From Prevotella sp. UBA2746 (GTDB lineage: Bacteria > Bacteroidota > Bacteroidia > Bacteroidales > Bacteroidaceae), in contig DEJO01000030.1 in the NCBI GenBank assembly GCA_002353555.1, forward strand, positions 1-37,134: a stretch of 37,134 nucleotides of DNA, read 5' to 3'. The translations under genes and the position numbers were made by a program. Within the stretch, counting starts at the first letter, position 1. Every line of letters starts with the position of its first letter. A model generated the notes under the pieces. It saw nothing but the letters and a program-made list of their open reading frames with translations. It did no database searches and was not told where the DNA came from. Shown piece by piece: positions 8,259 to 17,109 of the stretch.

Positions 8259-8299
8259 AGGGAAAAAGGGAAAAAGAGAGGAAGAGAGAAAGAGAGAAA
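8257..8299 (+). repeat. Uninterrupted 43-nt purine tract
   Basis: From the last codon of the nif3-like gene the + strand is pure A/G for 43 nt (GGGAAAAAGGGAAAAAGAG and so on). It sits in the 82-bp gap before the zinc-ribbon gene. It is too far from that start (42 nt) to be a normal ribosome binding site. Confidence 0.7.
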
Positions 8300-8340
8300 T
8301 GAAAAATAAATTGTAAATCCGTAAATTGTAAATCAAGCTT

Positions 8341-9177
8341 ATGGCAAAGAAAGATCCGAAAGACTTACCCGTAGAGGAGAAACTGAAAAACCTGTTCCAG
8401 TTGCAAACAACCTTGTCGGCCATCGACGACAAAAAGGCGCTGCGCGGCGAACTGCCGTTGGAGGTACAGGACTTGGAAGACGAGATTGCTGGTCTGAACA
8501 CCCGTATCGAGAAGATTCAGAACGAGATTAAGGAGTTCCAGGATGCTGTGGTGCTCAAGAAGGGCGACATCGAAACCGCCAAAGCCAGCGTAGAACGCTA
8601 TCAGGCTCAGTTGAACGAGGTGAAGAACAACCGCGAATACGACATGCTGAGCAAGGAGATTGAGTTCCAGACTCTGGAGATTGAGTTGTGTAACAAGAAG
8701 ATTCGTGAAGCCTCTGCACGTGTGGAAGAGCGAAAGAAGGACTTGGAGGCTGCCCAGGAGCAGGTGGAAGAGCGTCAGAAAGACCTCACCGAGAAGAAGA
8801 GCGAACTGAGCGAAATCATGCAGGAGACGCGCGAAGAGGAAGAGAAACTGAAGGAGAAGGCTGCCGACTTGGAGACGAAGATAGAGCCGCGACTGCTCAC
8901 CAGTTTCAAGCGCATCCGTAAGAATGCACGCAACGGTTTGGGTATCGTCTACGTGCAGCGTGATGCTTGTGGCGGTTGCTTCAACAAGATTCCGCCCCAG
9001 CGTCAGTTGGACATCAAGATGCACAAGAAGATCATCGTCTGCGAGTACTGCGGACGCATCATGATTGACCCCGAACTTGCTGGTGTCAAGGTTGCTACAG
9101 CTGCCGAAGAGAAGCCGAAGCGCAAGCGTAGCATCCGCAAGACAGTCAAGAAAGACGAGTCTGCTGCCGAGGATTAA
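8341..9177 (+). CDS. Coiled-coil protein with C-terminal C4 zinc ribbon
   Basis: The 278-residue protein is mostly a long coiled coil (about residues 35-190, rich in Glu/Lys with heptad hydrophobics) followed by a zinc ribbon with Cys210-x2-Cys213 (DACGGC) and Cys234-x2-Cys237 (VCEYCGRI), and a basic tail (KPKRKRSIRKTVKK). It matches the CT398-like/zf-RING_7 family often encoded next to Nif3-like proteins; a nucleic-acid role is suspected but unproven. It probably shares the nif3-like promoter. The bidirectional terminator at 9242-9270 lies 65 bp after the stop. Confidence 0.85.
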   Translation: MAKKDPKDLPVEEKLKNLFQLQTTLSAIDDKKALRGELPLEVQDLEDEIAGLNTRIEKIQNEIKEFQDAVVLKKGDIETAKASVERYQAQLNEVKNNREYDMLSKEIEFQTLEIELCNKKIREASARVEERKKDLEAAQEQVEERQKDLTEKKSELSEIMQETREEEEKLKEKAADLETKIEPRLLTSFKRIRKNARNGLGIVYVQRDACGGCFNKIPPQRQLDIKMHKKIIVCEYCGRIMIDPELAGVKVATAAEEKPKRKRSIRKTVKKDESAAED

Positions 9178-9241
9178 TCCTGCATTTCCTACAGAGGCTA
9201 TAGTTGCATCAGATATGATAGCAACGATATCAGAAACAAAT

Positions 9242-9270
9242 AAAGCATTGAGGCAATTCCTCAATGCTTT
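9242..9270. terminator. Bidirectional terminator between convergent genes
   Basis: AAAGCATTGAGG (9242-9253) pairs perfectly with CCTCAATGCTTT (9259-9270) around CAATT. T-rich sequence follows on both strands, so it can end both the zinc-ribbon gene and the FMN-binding gene. Confidence 0.75.
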
Positions 9271-9325
9271 ATTCGTTATAGCGTTCCTGTAGCAGCTGCA
9301 TCCCCATTGCAGCCTTTTCAGCAAA

Positions 9326-9721
9326 TCAGTGCTTGTGATGTTGGTAATAATCCAGTCCTAACTGCACGTTCTTGATAAACGCCTTTGATGAGTAGGTGGC
9401 ACCCGTGACGGCATCTACCTTCATCTTCGAAGCCTCTTTCACCTTTTTGCCGTTCCATTTCGTGAGCAGTCCTTTCTTCACCTTGGCAAAGTACTTGGGT
9501 GTCTCCTGGTTCCTCAGGGCAGCAATCTTCACCACCTTGTTGCGCTTGATGTATATTTTCAGCGGTGTGGTGCCGATATATCCTGTCACCTTCTGTCCCA
9601 GTGTCGTGGTGTTGACCACGTCCATGCCGTCTTCTTTGGTTATTACCTGGTCGGCAGGCATGGCGCTCATCATGGTAATTGCCGCAAACAGCAGTGCGGC
9701 TGTCGATTTCTTCATGTTCAT
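9326..9721 (-). CDS. Exported FMN-binding domain protein
   Basis: The 131 residues comprise a signal peptide (STAALLFAAITMMSAMPA) and one FMN_bind domain like the periplasmic domain of RnfG/NqrC. The signature is DAVTGATYSSKAF near residue 110. In this family the Thr/Ser of the (S/T)GATxxT/S motif receives FMN through a phosphoester bond placed by ApbE. The hydrophobic Gly-rich strand TGYIGTTPLKIYI is also typical. It should be a small periplasmic flavoprotein for electron transfer. No rnf genes or apbE lie nearby, so partners are unknown. It is transcribed toward the shared terminator at 9242-9270. Confidence 0.85.
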   Translation of the reverse strand: MNMKKSTAALLFAAITMMSAMPADQVITKEDGMDVVNTTTLGQKVTGYIGTTPLKIYIKRNKVVKIAALRNQETPKYFAKVKKGLLTKWNGKKVKEASKMKVDAVTGATYSSKAFIKNVQLGLDYYQHHKH

Positions 9722-9747
9722 TTCTATCTTATGTTATTTAAGTTTTG

Positions 9748-9806
9748 GGAGTTAGCCGCTTCGCGGCTGGAGTTATAAGAAGTTATGCCGCTATGCGGCG
9801 GAGTTA
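9748..9806. repeat. Two tandem palindromic repeat units touching the M16 stop codon
   Basis: The units are AGCCGC-TTC-GCGGCT and GCCGC-TAT-GCGGC, each flanked by GAGTTA. The last GAGTTA overlaps the TAA stop (9804-9806) of the M16 peptidase gene. Confidence 0.6.
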
Positions 9807-12617
9807 AAAGGACGACAGCATCGTTACCTCAATCCTGCACTTGCTGTCCAGCAATTTCCGTGCCATGTTCTGCACGTCCTGAGCCGTCACCTCTCCCACC
9901 AGTTTCTTGTAGTCCTTGTCGAAATCGGCATCATCGTCCAGCTCGTGCCAGATGATGTAGCTCCAGTAGTCGTTGGTAATGGCAAACTGGTCATATTGCT
10001 TGGTGAGGTAGGTGCTGATCTTCTGCATGGCGGAAGCCGACGGTCCCTGCTTGGCAATCGTCTCTAACTGTTGGTAGACGACGGGGTTCAGTTCCTCATA
10101 GCGGTTCGGGTCGGCATTGTAGGCTATGCGCAGCGTTGCCGTCGGCTTGTCGTCGCGCTCCAGGCTGAAGTCTACCCTCACGCCGTAGGTGCCACCTTTC
10201 TCCTCGCGCACGGAGTCGGTGTAGGCTATCTGCAGCACGCGTTTCAGGAAGTCTAATACCAAGTCGTTCTTCGGTGTAAACTCCACGTCGGCAGCATGCA
10301 GTATGGTGACGTTGGCAAGCGGCGTTGCCATCTTCTTGCGGAAGACGTGAACCTTGTCGTCTTGCACCATCTGCGGTACCACCTTTTCGTTGGTCTTCTC
10401 GCCCTTGTGGGTGGCAGGCAGCGAAGCCAGGTATTTGCAAAGCATCGGGCGGAGCGCGTTCATGTCCACACTGCCGATGATGACCGCCTTGAAGTTGCTG
10501 GCGTCGGCAAAGCGCTCACGGTAGATGTGCAGGATACGGTCATAGTCGGCCTTGTCGAGTGTAGCCTGAGTCACCGGCTCCAGTCGCGGATGGTGACCAT
10601 ATACGATGGCGCTGATAGAGTCGTTGTAGTCTACTTTCGGCGATGCATTCCTGTTGGTCAGGAACGACCGTGTACGGTTCATCAGGCTCTTGAATGCCAC
10701 GCTGTCTTTTCGTGGTTGGGTGAAATAGAGGTGAGTCAGCTGCAACATCGTCTCGATGTCCTTCTTGGCACAGCCTCCGCTCACCGACTGTCGCTTCATA
10801 CCTACCGACGGATGCAGCTTCACGACCTTGCCAGTAAGTATCTTGCGCAGCGTCGTGGCATCGTGGTCGCCCACGCCAGCCTCTGTGACGGCACTGCTGA
10901 TGAGCGAGAAGTTGGGAATGTCTTCGTTGCCGTAGAGCGATGTTCCGCCGTCGCCGCGGATAGACATCTGTACTTCATCCGCCTGGAAGGTCGTCGGCTT
11001 CACGTATACTTTCATGCCGTTGCTCAGCGTCAGTTCGGTAAAGCCGTGTTTGTACGGCTTCTCGCTGACGATGGTTCCGTCTTTCAGTTTGCTCTTGTCC
11101 AGCAGTTGGTCAGCAACAATAGCCTCTTCATAGGCACTGTACTGCTGTTGTTGCGTGGCTGTGATGATCTGTTCTATCTGGCTGTTGTCGGGAATGACCA
11201 CCTCCTGCTTCTCCGGTGCATAGATGACGAATACCTGGTTCTTGTCGCTGATAAGGTTGCGTGCAGCCTTGTTCACCTCGTCCAGCGTCACCTCCTTGTT
11301 GAACTGCTTGGCATATTCATAGCGGCTGTCGCTGGAGATGAGAGGTTCTCCGTTCAGGAAGTTGTTCACGCAGCGGTTCACGTGCCACGAGTTACGTCGG
11401 TCGTTGCGCTCGTTATACTGCCTTTCGGCAGCAGCCATCTGCAGCTTCTTCGCCCGTTCCAGTTCCGACGGCGTGAATCCGTGCTGGCGTGCACGCTCCG
11501 TAGCAGCCACCGCAGCGATGATGCCGCCGGAGATGTTGTCTTCTTTGCAGCTGATGCTCAGCGAGAAGGCATCCTTGGTGCGGCTGACGAAGAACGAGCC
11601 GGCACGTGCCGTAGCACTCATGAACGGCGGATTCTCTACCTGCTTCATCTCAGCAAGCCTGCTGTTGAGCATCGATGCAACCAGACTCTCTGCATATTTG
11701 CGTCGCAGGTAGCTGATGTTGTCCTTCTCCTTGTCGGGTGTGGCGTCGCGCTTCATGTAGAGGTGAGCCAAGACGATGGGCTGTTCCTTGTCGCGCTTGG
11801 TGGTGACAATCATCTTCTCGTTGTCGGGAACAGGGTAGTAGATGCGCTCGGCAGCATTCTTCTTCATGGGAATAGAGCCGAAGATGTGCTTGATTTTCTT
11901 CTCCACCTTGTCACAGTCTATGTCACCCACGACGACGATAGCCTGCAGGTCGGGACGGTACCACTTGTGGTAGTAGTCGCGCAGGTCCTTGTAAGGGAAG
12001 TGGTCAACGATGTCCATCGAGCCGATGGGCAGACAGTCTTCATACTTACTACCTTTATATATAGTAGGCATGACATCCTCCATCATGCGCTGCAATGCCA
12101 TACCTGCACGTCGCGTGCGCCACTCCTCGTGTATCACGCCGCGCTCCTTGTCTATCTCCTTGTCTTCCAGCAACAGGTAGTGGCTCCAGTCGTGCAGCAC
12201 CAGCAGGCAAGAGTCAACGACGCTCTCGCGGGCTATCGGAGCCGAACCGATGTGGTATACCGTCTGGTCTACACTGGTATAGGCATTCAGGTTGGCACCG
12301 AACTTCACGCCGATGGTCTCACACCACGGCACGATGCCCAGTTTTCCATTCTTTCCGGGGAAGTTCTTCGTACCGTTGAATGCCATGTGTTCCAGGAAGT
12401 GGGCGAGTCCTCGCTGGCGTGGTTCCTCCAGGATGGAGCCTACTCGCTGTGCGATGTAGAAGTCGGCAAGGTTGGCTTCCTTGGCATTGTGAACGATGTA
12501 GTAGGTCATACCGTTTTTCAGTGTACCTTTACGTACACCACTGTCTTGCGGCAACTGTGCAAACGTCATCACCGCCATCATCAGCACCAACGTGCTGGTC
12601 AATAGTCTTTTCATCAT
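9804..12617 (-). CDS. Secreted M16 family zinc metallopeptidase (pitrilysin type, two halves)
   Basis: The 937-residue protein has a signal peptide (LLTSTLVLMMAVMTFAQ) and a catalytic M16 half with His73-Phe-Leu-Glu76-His77 (AHFLEHMAFNGTKNFP). The third zinc ligand Glu154 lies exactly 76 residues further, as in HxxEH-x76-E. The second half (after about residue 500: LTLSNGMKVYVKPTTF) repeats the fold without the zinc motif, as usual for PqqL-like enzymes. It should degrade peptides in the periplasm or at the surface. On the minus strand TATCTTTG (12644-12637) is a good -7 box about 20 bp before the start; no matching -33 was found. The stop codon coincides with the edge of a palindromic repeat. 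Confidence 0.93.
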   Translation of the reverse strand: MMKRLLTSTLVLMMAVMTFAQLPQDSGVRKGTLKNGMTYYIVHNAKEANLADFYIAQRVGSILEEPRQRGLAHFLEHMAFNGTKNFPGKNGKLGIVPWCETIGVKFGANLNAYTSVDQTVYHIGSAPIARESVVDSCLLVLHDWSHYLLLEDKEIDKERGVIHEEWRTRRAGMALQRMMEDVMPTIYKGSKYEDCLPIGSMDIVDHFPYKDLRDYYHKWYRPDLQAIVVVGDIDCDKVEKKIKHIFGSIPMKKNAAERIYYPVPDNEKMIVTTKRDKEQPIVLAHLYMKRDATPDKEKDNISYLRRKYAESLVASMLNSRLAEMKQVENPPFMSATARAGSFFVSRTKDAFSLSISCKEDNISGGIIAAVAATERARQHGFTPSELERAKKLQMAAAERQYNERNDRRNSWHVNRCVNNFLNGEPLISSDSRYEYAKQFNKEVTLDEVNKAARNLISDKNQVFVIYAPEKQEVVIPDNSQIEQIITATQQQQYSAYEEAIVADQLLDKSKLKDGTIVSEKPYKHGFTELTLSNGMKVYVKPTTFQADEVQMSIRGDGGTSLYGNEDIPNFSLISSAVTEAGVGDHDATTLRKILTGKVVKLHPSVGMKRQSVSGGCAKKDIETMLQLTHLYFTQPRKDSVAFKSLMNRTRSFLTNRNASPKVDYNDSISAIVYGHHPRLEPVTQATLDKADYDRILHIYRERFADASNFKAVIIGSVDMNALRPMLCKYLASLPATHKGEKTNEKVVPQMVQDDKVHVFRKKMATPLANVTILHAADVEFTPKNDLVLDFLKRVLQIAYTDSVREEKGGTYGVRVDFSLERDDKPTATLRIAYNADPNRYEELNPVVYQQLETIAKQGPSASAMQKISTYLTKQYDQFAITNDYWSYIIWHELDDDADFDKDYKKLVGEVTAQDVQNMARKLLDSKCRIEVTMLSSF

Positions 12618-12710
12618 GTTATCGATTTTTTCCGTGCAAAGATATAAAGAAACGGAATAAAAACCGCTGGCAAGACAAAACTAATTTGATAAAATCACCA
12701 TTTGTAGGTA

Positions 12711-12741
12711 TTGCCACCGCAAGGTGTTTTCAATACCTTTG
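12711..12741 (+). promoter_or_regulatory. Promoter of the TonB receptor operon
   Basis: TTG at 12711-12713, 20 bp, TACCTTTG at 12734-12741; start near 12746. This settles the start codon of the receptor: an in-frame ATG at 12711 lies upstream of the transcript, so ATG 12765 is used. Confidence 0.7.
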
Positions 12742-12764
12742 CACCCACATTATTAATACCATAT

Positions 12765-15761
12765 ATGACGCTTAGACATATCAGAATTTTCGTGTTTCTC
12801 CTCTTCTTGTGTGGAAACATGCTGTCGGCTGTAGCTCAGCATGTTACACTCTCCGGAAGGGTCGTCGACGACCATAGCCGCCAACCCATTGAGTTTGCCT
12901 CTGTCTTGCTCAAGGAAAGCGGTCTCTGGGCGGTCACCGGTGAGGATGGCCGGTTTACGGTGAGCAATGTTCCCGTAGGAAAGGACGTGCTGACGGTGCA
13001 GTGCTTAGGATTCAATACACGCACTATCCCGTTGGACATCAAGCAAGACATGCTGAAGCTCAGCATCCGAATGAAGCAAGACAACCTACAGTTGGACGAG
13101 GTCACCGTCACCGCCAAGCGCAAGCAGGACGAGGCTACCACCAGCTACACCATAGACCGTGCTGCCCTCGACCAGCAGCAACTCATCAATATTGGGGATA
13201 TAGAGACTCTGTTGCCAGGTGGTAAGACGGTGAACGCCACCCTCATGGACGACAACCGCATGGCTCTTCGCAGCGGCAGTCAGGAGAAAGGCAACGCCTC
13301 GTTTGGTACGGCGATAGAAATCGACGGCATGCGACTTGACAACAATGCTGCTGCCGACGAAACCTTGGCATCGTCGACACGTGCCGTCAGCACGTCTAAC
13401 ATCGAGAGTGTCGAGATTGTCACCGGCATACCGTCGGTGGAATATGGCGACCTCTCCAACGGTATCGTCAAGGTGAACACACGCAAGGGTAAGTCGCCAT
13501 TCATCCTGGAGGGCAAGATCAATCAGCACACCCGTCAGATAGCCCTGAACAAAGGTTTCGACTTAGGTCACCGGTGGGGTATCCTCAATGCTTCGTTCGA
13601 GCATGCACGGTCGTTCAGTGACGCAGCATCACCCCACACCGCCTACCAGCGCAACATCCTGTCGCTCAACTACATGAACGTTTTCATGCAGCAGACCATG
13701 CCCCTGACGCTCAACTTCGGGCTCACGGGCAATATCGGTGGCTACAACTCCGAAGCAGACCCCGACGAACAGCTCGACGACTACTCGAAGGCTCGTGACA
13801 ATGCTCTGCGCATTCATACCGAACTCAACTGGCTGCTGAACAAGCGATGGCTGTCGAGTCTCAACCTGCGAGGCTCCATCTCCCTTGCCGACAAGCGGGC
13901 AGAGAGCTACACCCACGCCACCAGTGCCTCTACGCAACCCTACATCCACACGACAGAAGAAGGCTACCATATTGCCGAAGACTACGACCTGAATCCGCAG
14001 GCTGGCATCATTCTCGGACCAACAGGCTACTGGTATGTGCGCCGCTACCATGACAGCAAGCCCGTCAACTGGTCGTTGCGCCTCAAGGCTGAGAACAACT
14101 TGCAGTTCAACATCGCCAGCTTGCCATTCAGAAACCACCTCATGGTGGGAGCAGAGTATACCGGGTCGAAGAACACGGGGCGCGGAGTCTATTACGAGGA
14201 CATGCGCTATGCACCCACTTGGCGCGAATACCGGTACAACGCCCTGCCTGCCATGAACAACCTCGCCTTGTACGTAGAGGATAAGGTGAGCGTTCCTACG
14301 GGCAAGCGTTCCACACTCGAACTGACAGCAGGACTCCGTGACGACATCACCTTGATCAGCGGCTCCGACTACGGGACGGTGAGCAGCCTGTCGCCGCGCT
14401 TCAACGGGCGTCACATCTTCTGGAGGCACCAGCACAAACGGTGGGTCAGCGACCTGAGCATCCATGCCGGATGGGGCAAGTCGGTGAAGCTGCCGTCGTT
14501 CCAGGTGCTCTATCCGTCGCCCTCCTATGCCGACCGTCTGGCGTTCTCCTCTACCTCTACCGCCGACAACAAGTCGTATTATGCCTATCACACCTATCCT
14601 TCGACTGCCATCTACAACCCCGCCTTGCGCTGGCAATACACCAACCAGACCGACATCGGCGTGGAGGCTACCGTCAAGGGTACGCGCATCAACATCTCGG
14701 CATTCTACCACCGCACCCACCGTCCCTACATGTCAGCCTCGCGCTACACGCCGATGAGCTATCTCTACACGCCCCCCTCGTCACTCGACGCCCTGCCCAT
14801 CAGTGCCGGCGACCGGCAGTTCGCCATAGACCGCCAGTCGGGAGCGGTCACCGTCAGCGATGCCTCAGGTGCCTATCCAGCGCGCCAACTCGCCTACACC
14901 CAGCGCAATACCTACGCCGTCGTCAGCCAGTATGTCAACGTCAGTCCCGTTACACGCTACGGACTGGAGTGGGCGATAGACTTTGCACAGATCAAAGCCC
15001 TGCGTACCTCGTTGCGTATCGACGGTAGCTACTATCACTATAAGGGTCTCGACGATACGTTTTATGCCGATATTCCGCAGGGAGTCAACACCACGATGAC
15101 CGACGGTCAGCCCTATCAGTATGTGGGATGGTACCGCGGCACCGGCGTCAGTGGCACCGGCAGCAGTGCCTACGCTACGGTGAACAACGGTACGCTGAAG
15201 CGTCAGCTCAACATGAACGCAACTATCACGACGCATATTCCGAAAATCAGGCTCATCGTGGCACTGCGTCTGGAAGCGTCGCTCTACAACTACAGCCGGC
15301 AGTTGAGCGAGTTGGATGGTGCCACTCGCGGCTACGTGCTCAACACCAGTGCCGATTATTTCGGCGAACCTTACGACGGAACAAGCCGCGACAAGCTGAT
15401 TGCCGTCTATCCGGAGTACTATTCTACGTGGGACAACCCCACCGAGATGGTGCCGTTTGCCGAGAAACTGGCATGGGCTAAGGACAACGATGCAGCACTC
15501 TTCAGCGACCTGGCGAAGCTGATCGTGCGTTCCAACTACCCTTATGTCATGAACCCTAACCGCATCAGCAGCTACTATAGTGCCAATCTGAGCGTGACGA
15601 AGGAGATTGGCGACCATGTCAGCATCTCGTTCTACGCCAACAACTTCTTCAACAACATGAAGAAGGTAAACTCCTCGCAGACGGGGCTGGACACATCGCT
15701 TTTCGGCAGTAGCTATATTCCCAGCTTCTATTACGGACTTTCATTACGATTAAAACTATGA
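12765..15761 (+). CDS. TonB-dependent outer membrane receptor with carboxypeptidase-like N-terminal domain
   Basis: The 998 residues start with a signal peptide (IFVFLLFLCGNMLSAVAQ), then a CarboxypepD_reg-like beta domain (about 28-110: LSGRVVDDHSRQPIEFASVL, GEDGRFTVSNVPVG). The plug domain (about 130-250) has IEIDGMRLDNN, NIESVEIVTGIPSVEYGDLSNGIVKVNT, and the beta barrel runs to the C-terminus (FYYGLSLRLKL). Such receptors import ligands using ExbB/ExbD/TonB energy. There is no SusD gene; a DUF4876-like lipoprotein and a barrel protein follow instead, the first overlapping the receptor stop by 4 bp. This arrangement differs from glycan loci and may serve a metal chelate, peptide or other small ligand; the substrate is not evident. 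Confidence 0.93.
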   Translation: MTLRHIRIFVFLLFLCGNMLSAVAQHVTLSGRVVDDHSRQPIEFASVLLKESGLWAVTGEDGRFTVSNVPVGKDVLTVQCLGFNTRTIPLDIKQDMLKLSIRMKQDNLQLDEVTVTAKRKQDEATTSYTIDRAALDQQQLINIGDIETLLPGGKTVNATLMDDNRMALRSGSQEKGNASFGTAIEIDGMRLDNNAAADETLASSTRAVSTSNIESVEIVTGIPSVEYGDLSNGIVKVNTRKGKSPFILEGKINQHTRQIALNKGFDLGHRWGILNASFEHARSFSDAASPHTAYQRNILSLNYMNVFMQQTMPLTLNFGLTGNIGGYNSEADPDEQLDDYSKARDNALRIHTELNWLLNKRWLSSLNLRGSISLADKRAESYTHATSASTQPYIHTTEEGYHIAEDYDLNPQAGIILGPTGYWYVRRYHDSKPVNWSLRLKAENNLQFNIASLPFRNHLMVGAEYTGSKNTGRGVYYEDMRYAPTWREYRYNALPAMNNLALYVEDKVSVPTGKRSTLELTAGLRDDITLISGSDYGTVSSLSPRFNGRHIFWRHQHKRWVSDLSIHAGWGKSVKLPSFQVLYPSPSYADRLAFSSTSTADNKSYYAYHTYPSTAIYNPALRWQYTNQTDIGVEATVKGTRINISAFYHRTHRPYMSASRYTPMSYLYTPPSSLDALPISAGDRQFAIDRQSGAVTVSDASGAYPARQLAYTQRNTYAVVSQYVNVSPVTRYGLEWAIDFAQIKALRTSLRIDGSYYHYKGLDDTFYADIPQGVNTTMTDGQPYQYVGWYRGTGVSGTGSSAYATVNNGTLKRQLNMNATITTHIPKIRLIVALRLEASLYNYSRQLSELDGATRGYVLNTSADYFGEPYDGTSRDKLIAVYPEYYSTWDNPTEMVPFAEKLAWAKDNDAALFSDLAKLIVRSNYPYVMNPNRISSYYSANLSVTKEIGDHVSISFYANNFFNNMKKVNSSQTGLDTSLFGSSYIPSFYYGLSLRLKL

Positions 15762-17098
15762 ACATGAAACGATACACTCTGCTCTCCTGTTGCCTGCTTG
15801 CTCTTTTGTTCGGCATGTCGTCGTGTTCGGATGACATCTTCAGCCATCCTCAGAACGGAATGACGACCTCGGAGGTGGTGGTCACCTTGTCGGGCAACGG
15901 CAGTCTGGACGGCATCAAGGTACAGTTGCGTAACACGTCGACTAACAGCATCTTCACCCAGACATCGGATGCCGACGGCAAGGCGCTCTTCACCGTGACA
16001 CCAGGCATTTATGAAGCCACAGCTACGGGGCGACGTGCCCAGGAAGGCATTGCCTATACCTATAATGGCACTGCCGGCGAGTTGGTAGTAGGCGACAAAG
16101 CGTCGCTTCCGGTAACCATCAGCATGAAGACGGCACGTGTCAGCCAGGTCATCATCAAGGAAATCTACAACGGCGGCTGCATGGCAGACAACGGCGTGAC
16201 GCAGTTTCAGTTTGACAAGTGCATCATCCTCTACAACAACAGCGACCAACCGGCAGCCGTCAGCAACCTCTGTATTGGTGAGGGTGCACCATCCAACGGT
16301 CATTCCAACAACAATAACTATGGCTCCGACGGACGGCTCACCTATGAAGCTGAAGGGTTCATCCCCGTATGGAACGGCATCTGGTACTTCCCTGAGACGT
16401 TGGAGATAGCCCCCTACTCGCAGGTGGTCATCAACGTGCATGGTGCCATCGACAACACACAGGCCATGAGCAACTCGGTGAACTACGCCAATGCAGACTA
16501 TTACTGCATGTATGACCCGGAGAGTGGCTACGTCAACTCGTCCTACTATCCCACACCAGCAAGTGTCATCCCCACCAGCCACTATCTGAAGGCGGTGCGC
16601 ATAGCCTTGGGCAACGCCTGGCCGCTGAGTGTTTCGGCTCCGGCGTTGGTGTTGTTCCAAGTGAAGGATACCACCCCTGCTGTTTATGCAAGCGATGTTG
16701 CCAACCAATGGTACGATGGTGGGCGAGTGCTACAGAGCGGTCTCTGTACCAAGGTGCCGAACGAATGGATTGTAGACGGTGTGGAAATCTTCTCTGCCAA
16801 CTACAAGGACAGCAGCAAGAAACGGCTCACCGCCGACGTTGATGCCGGCTACGTGTGGCTGACCAACTATCAGGGACACACTCTCTACCGCAATGTGGAC
16901 AAGGAGGCTACCGAGGCACTGCCCGAAAATGAAGGCAAGCTGGTCTACGGCTATGCCCTGGGTGTCGGCACCTCCACCGATCCCTCTGGCATCGATGCCG
17001 AAGCATCTATGCGCAACGGTGCACATATTGTTTTCCAAGATTCCAATAATTCATCGACTGATTTCCACGAACGGCAAAGTTGCTCGTTACGTAAATAA
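15758..17098 (+). CDS. DUF4876-like surface lipoprotein (TonB receptor partner)
   Basis: The 446 residues start with a lipoprotein signal (LLALLFGMSSC, with Ser-Asp-Asp after the Cys), then an Ig-like or prealbumin-like domain (VVVTLSGNGSLDGIKVQLRN) and a larger domain resembling lamin-tail folds (VIIKEIYNGGC, KCIILYNNSDQPAAVSNLCI, and HIVFQDSNNSSTDF at the end). From memory this matches the DUF4876 family found after SusD-less TonB receptors. It overlaps the receptor stop (ATGA), and the barrel gene follows after 11 bp. A role as ligand-capturing surface partner of the receptor is inferred. Confidence 0.75.
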   Translation: MNMKRYTLLSCCLLALLFGMSSCSDDIFSHPQNGMTTSEVVVTLSGNGSLDGIKVQLRNTSTNSIFTQTSDADGKALFTVTPGIYEATATGRRAQEGIAYTYNGTAGELVVGDKASLPVTISMKTARVSQVIIKEIYNGGCMADNGVTQFQFDKCIILYNNSDQPAAVSNLCIGEGAPSNGHSNNNNYGSDGRLTYEAEGFIPVWNGIWYFPETLEIAPYSQVVINVHGAIDNTQAMSNSVNYANADYYCMYDPESGYVNSSYYPTPASVIPTSHYLKAVRIALGNAWPLSVSAPALVLFQVKDTTPAVYASDVANQWYDGGRVLQSGLCTKVPNEWIVDGVEIFSANYKDSSKKRLTADVDAGYVWLTNYQGHTLYRNVDKEATEALPENEGKLVYGYALGVGTSTDPSGIDAEASMRNGAHIVFQDSNNSSTDFHERQSCSLRK

Positions 17099-17109
17099 GA
17101 CATAGAACA

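Noticed and set aside
10296..12605. 769-codon open frame on the + strand
   Set aside because: It is exactly antisense to the M16 peptidase, which has all catalytic residues, and its translation lacks any domain pattern; codon bias of the true gene keeps this frame open.
13629..14720. 363-codon open frame on the - strand
   Set aside because: Antisense to the TonB receptor barrel; composition (Val/Arg/Gly rich) is typical of a shadow frame.
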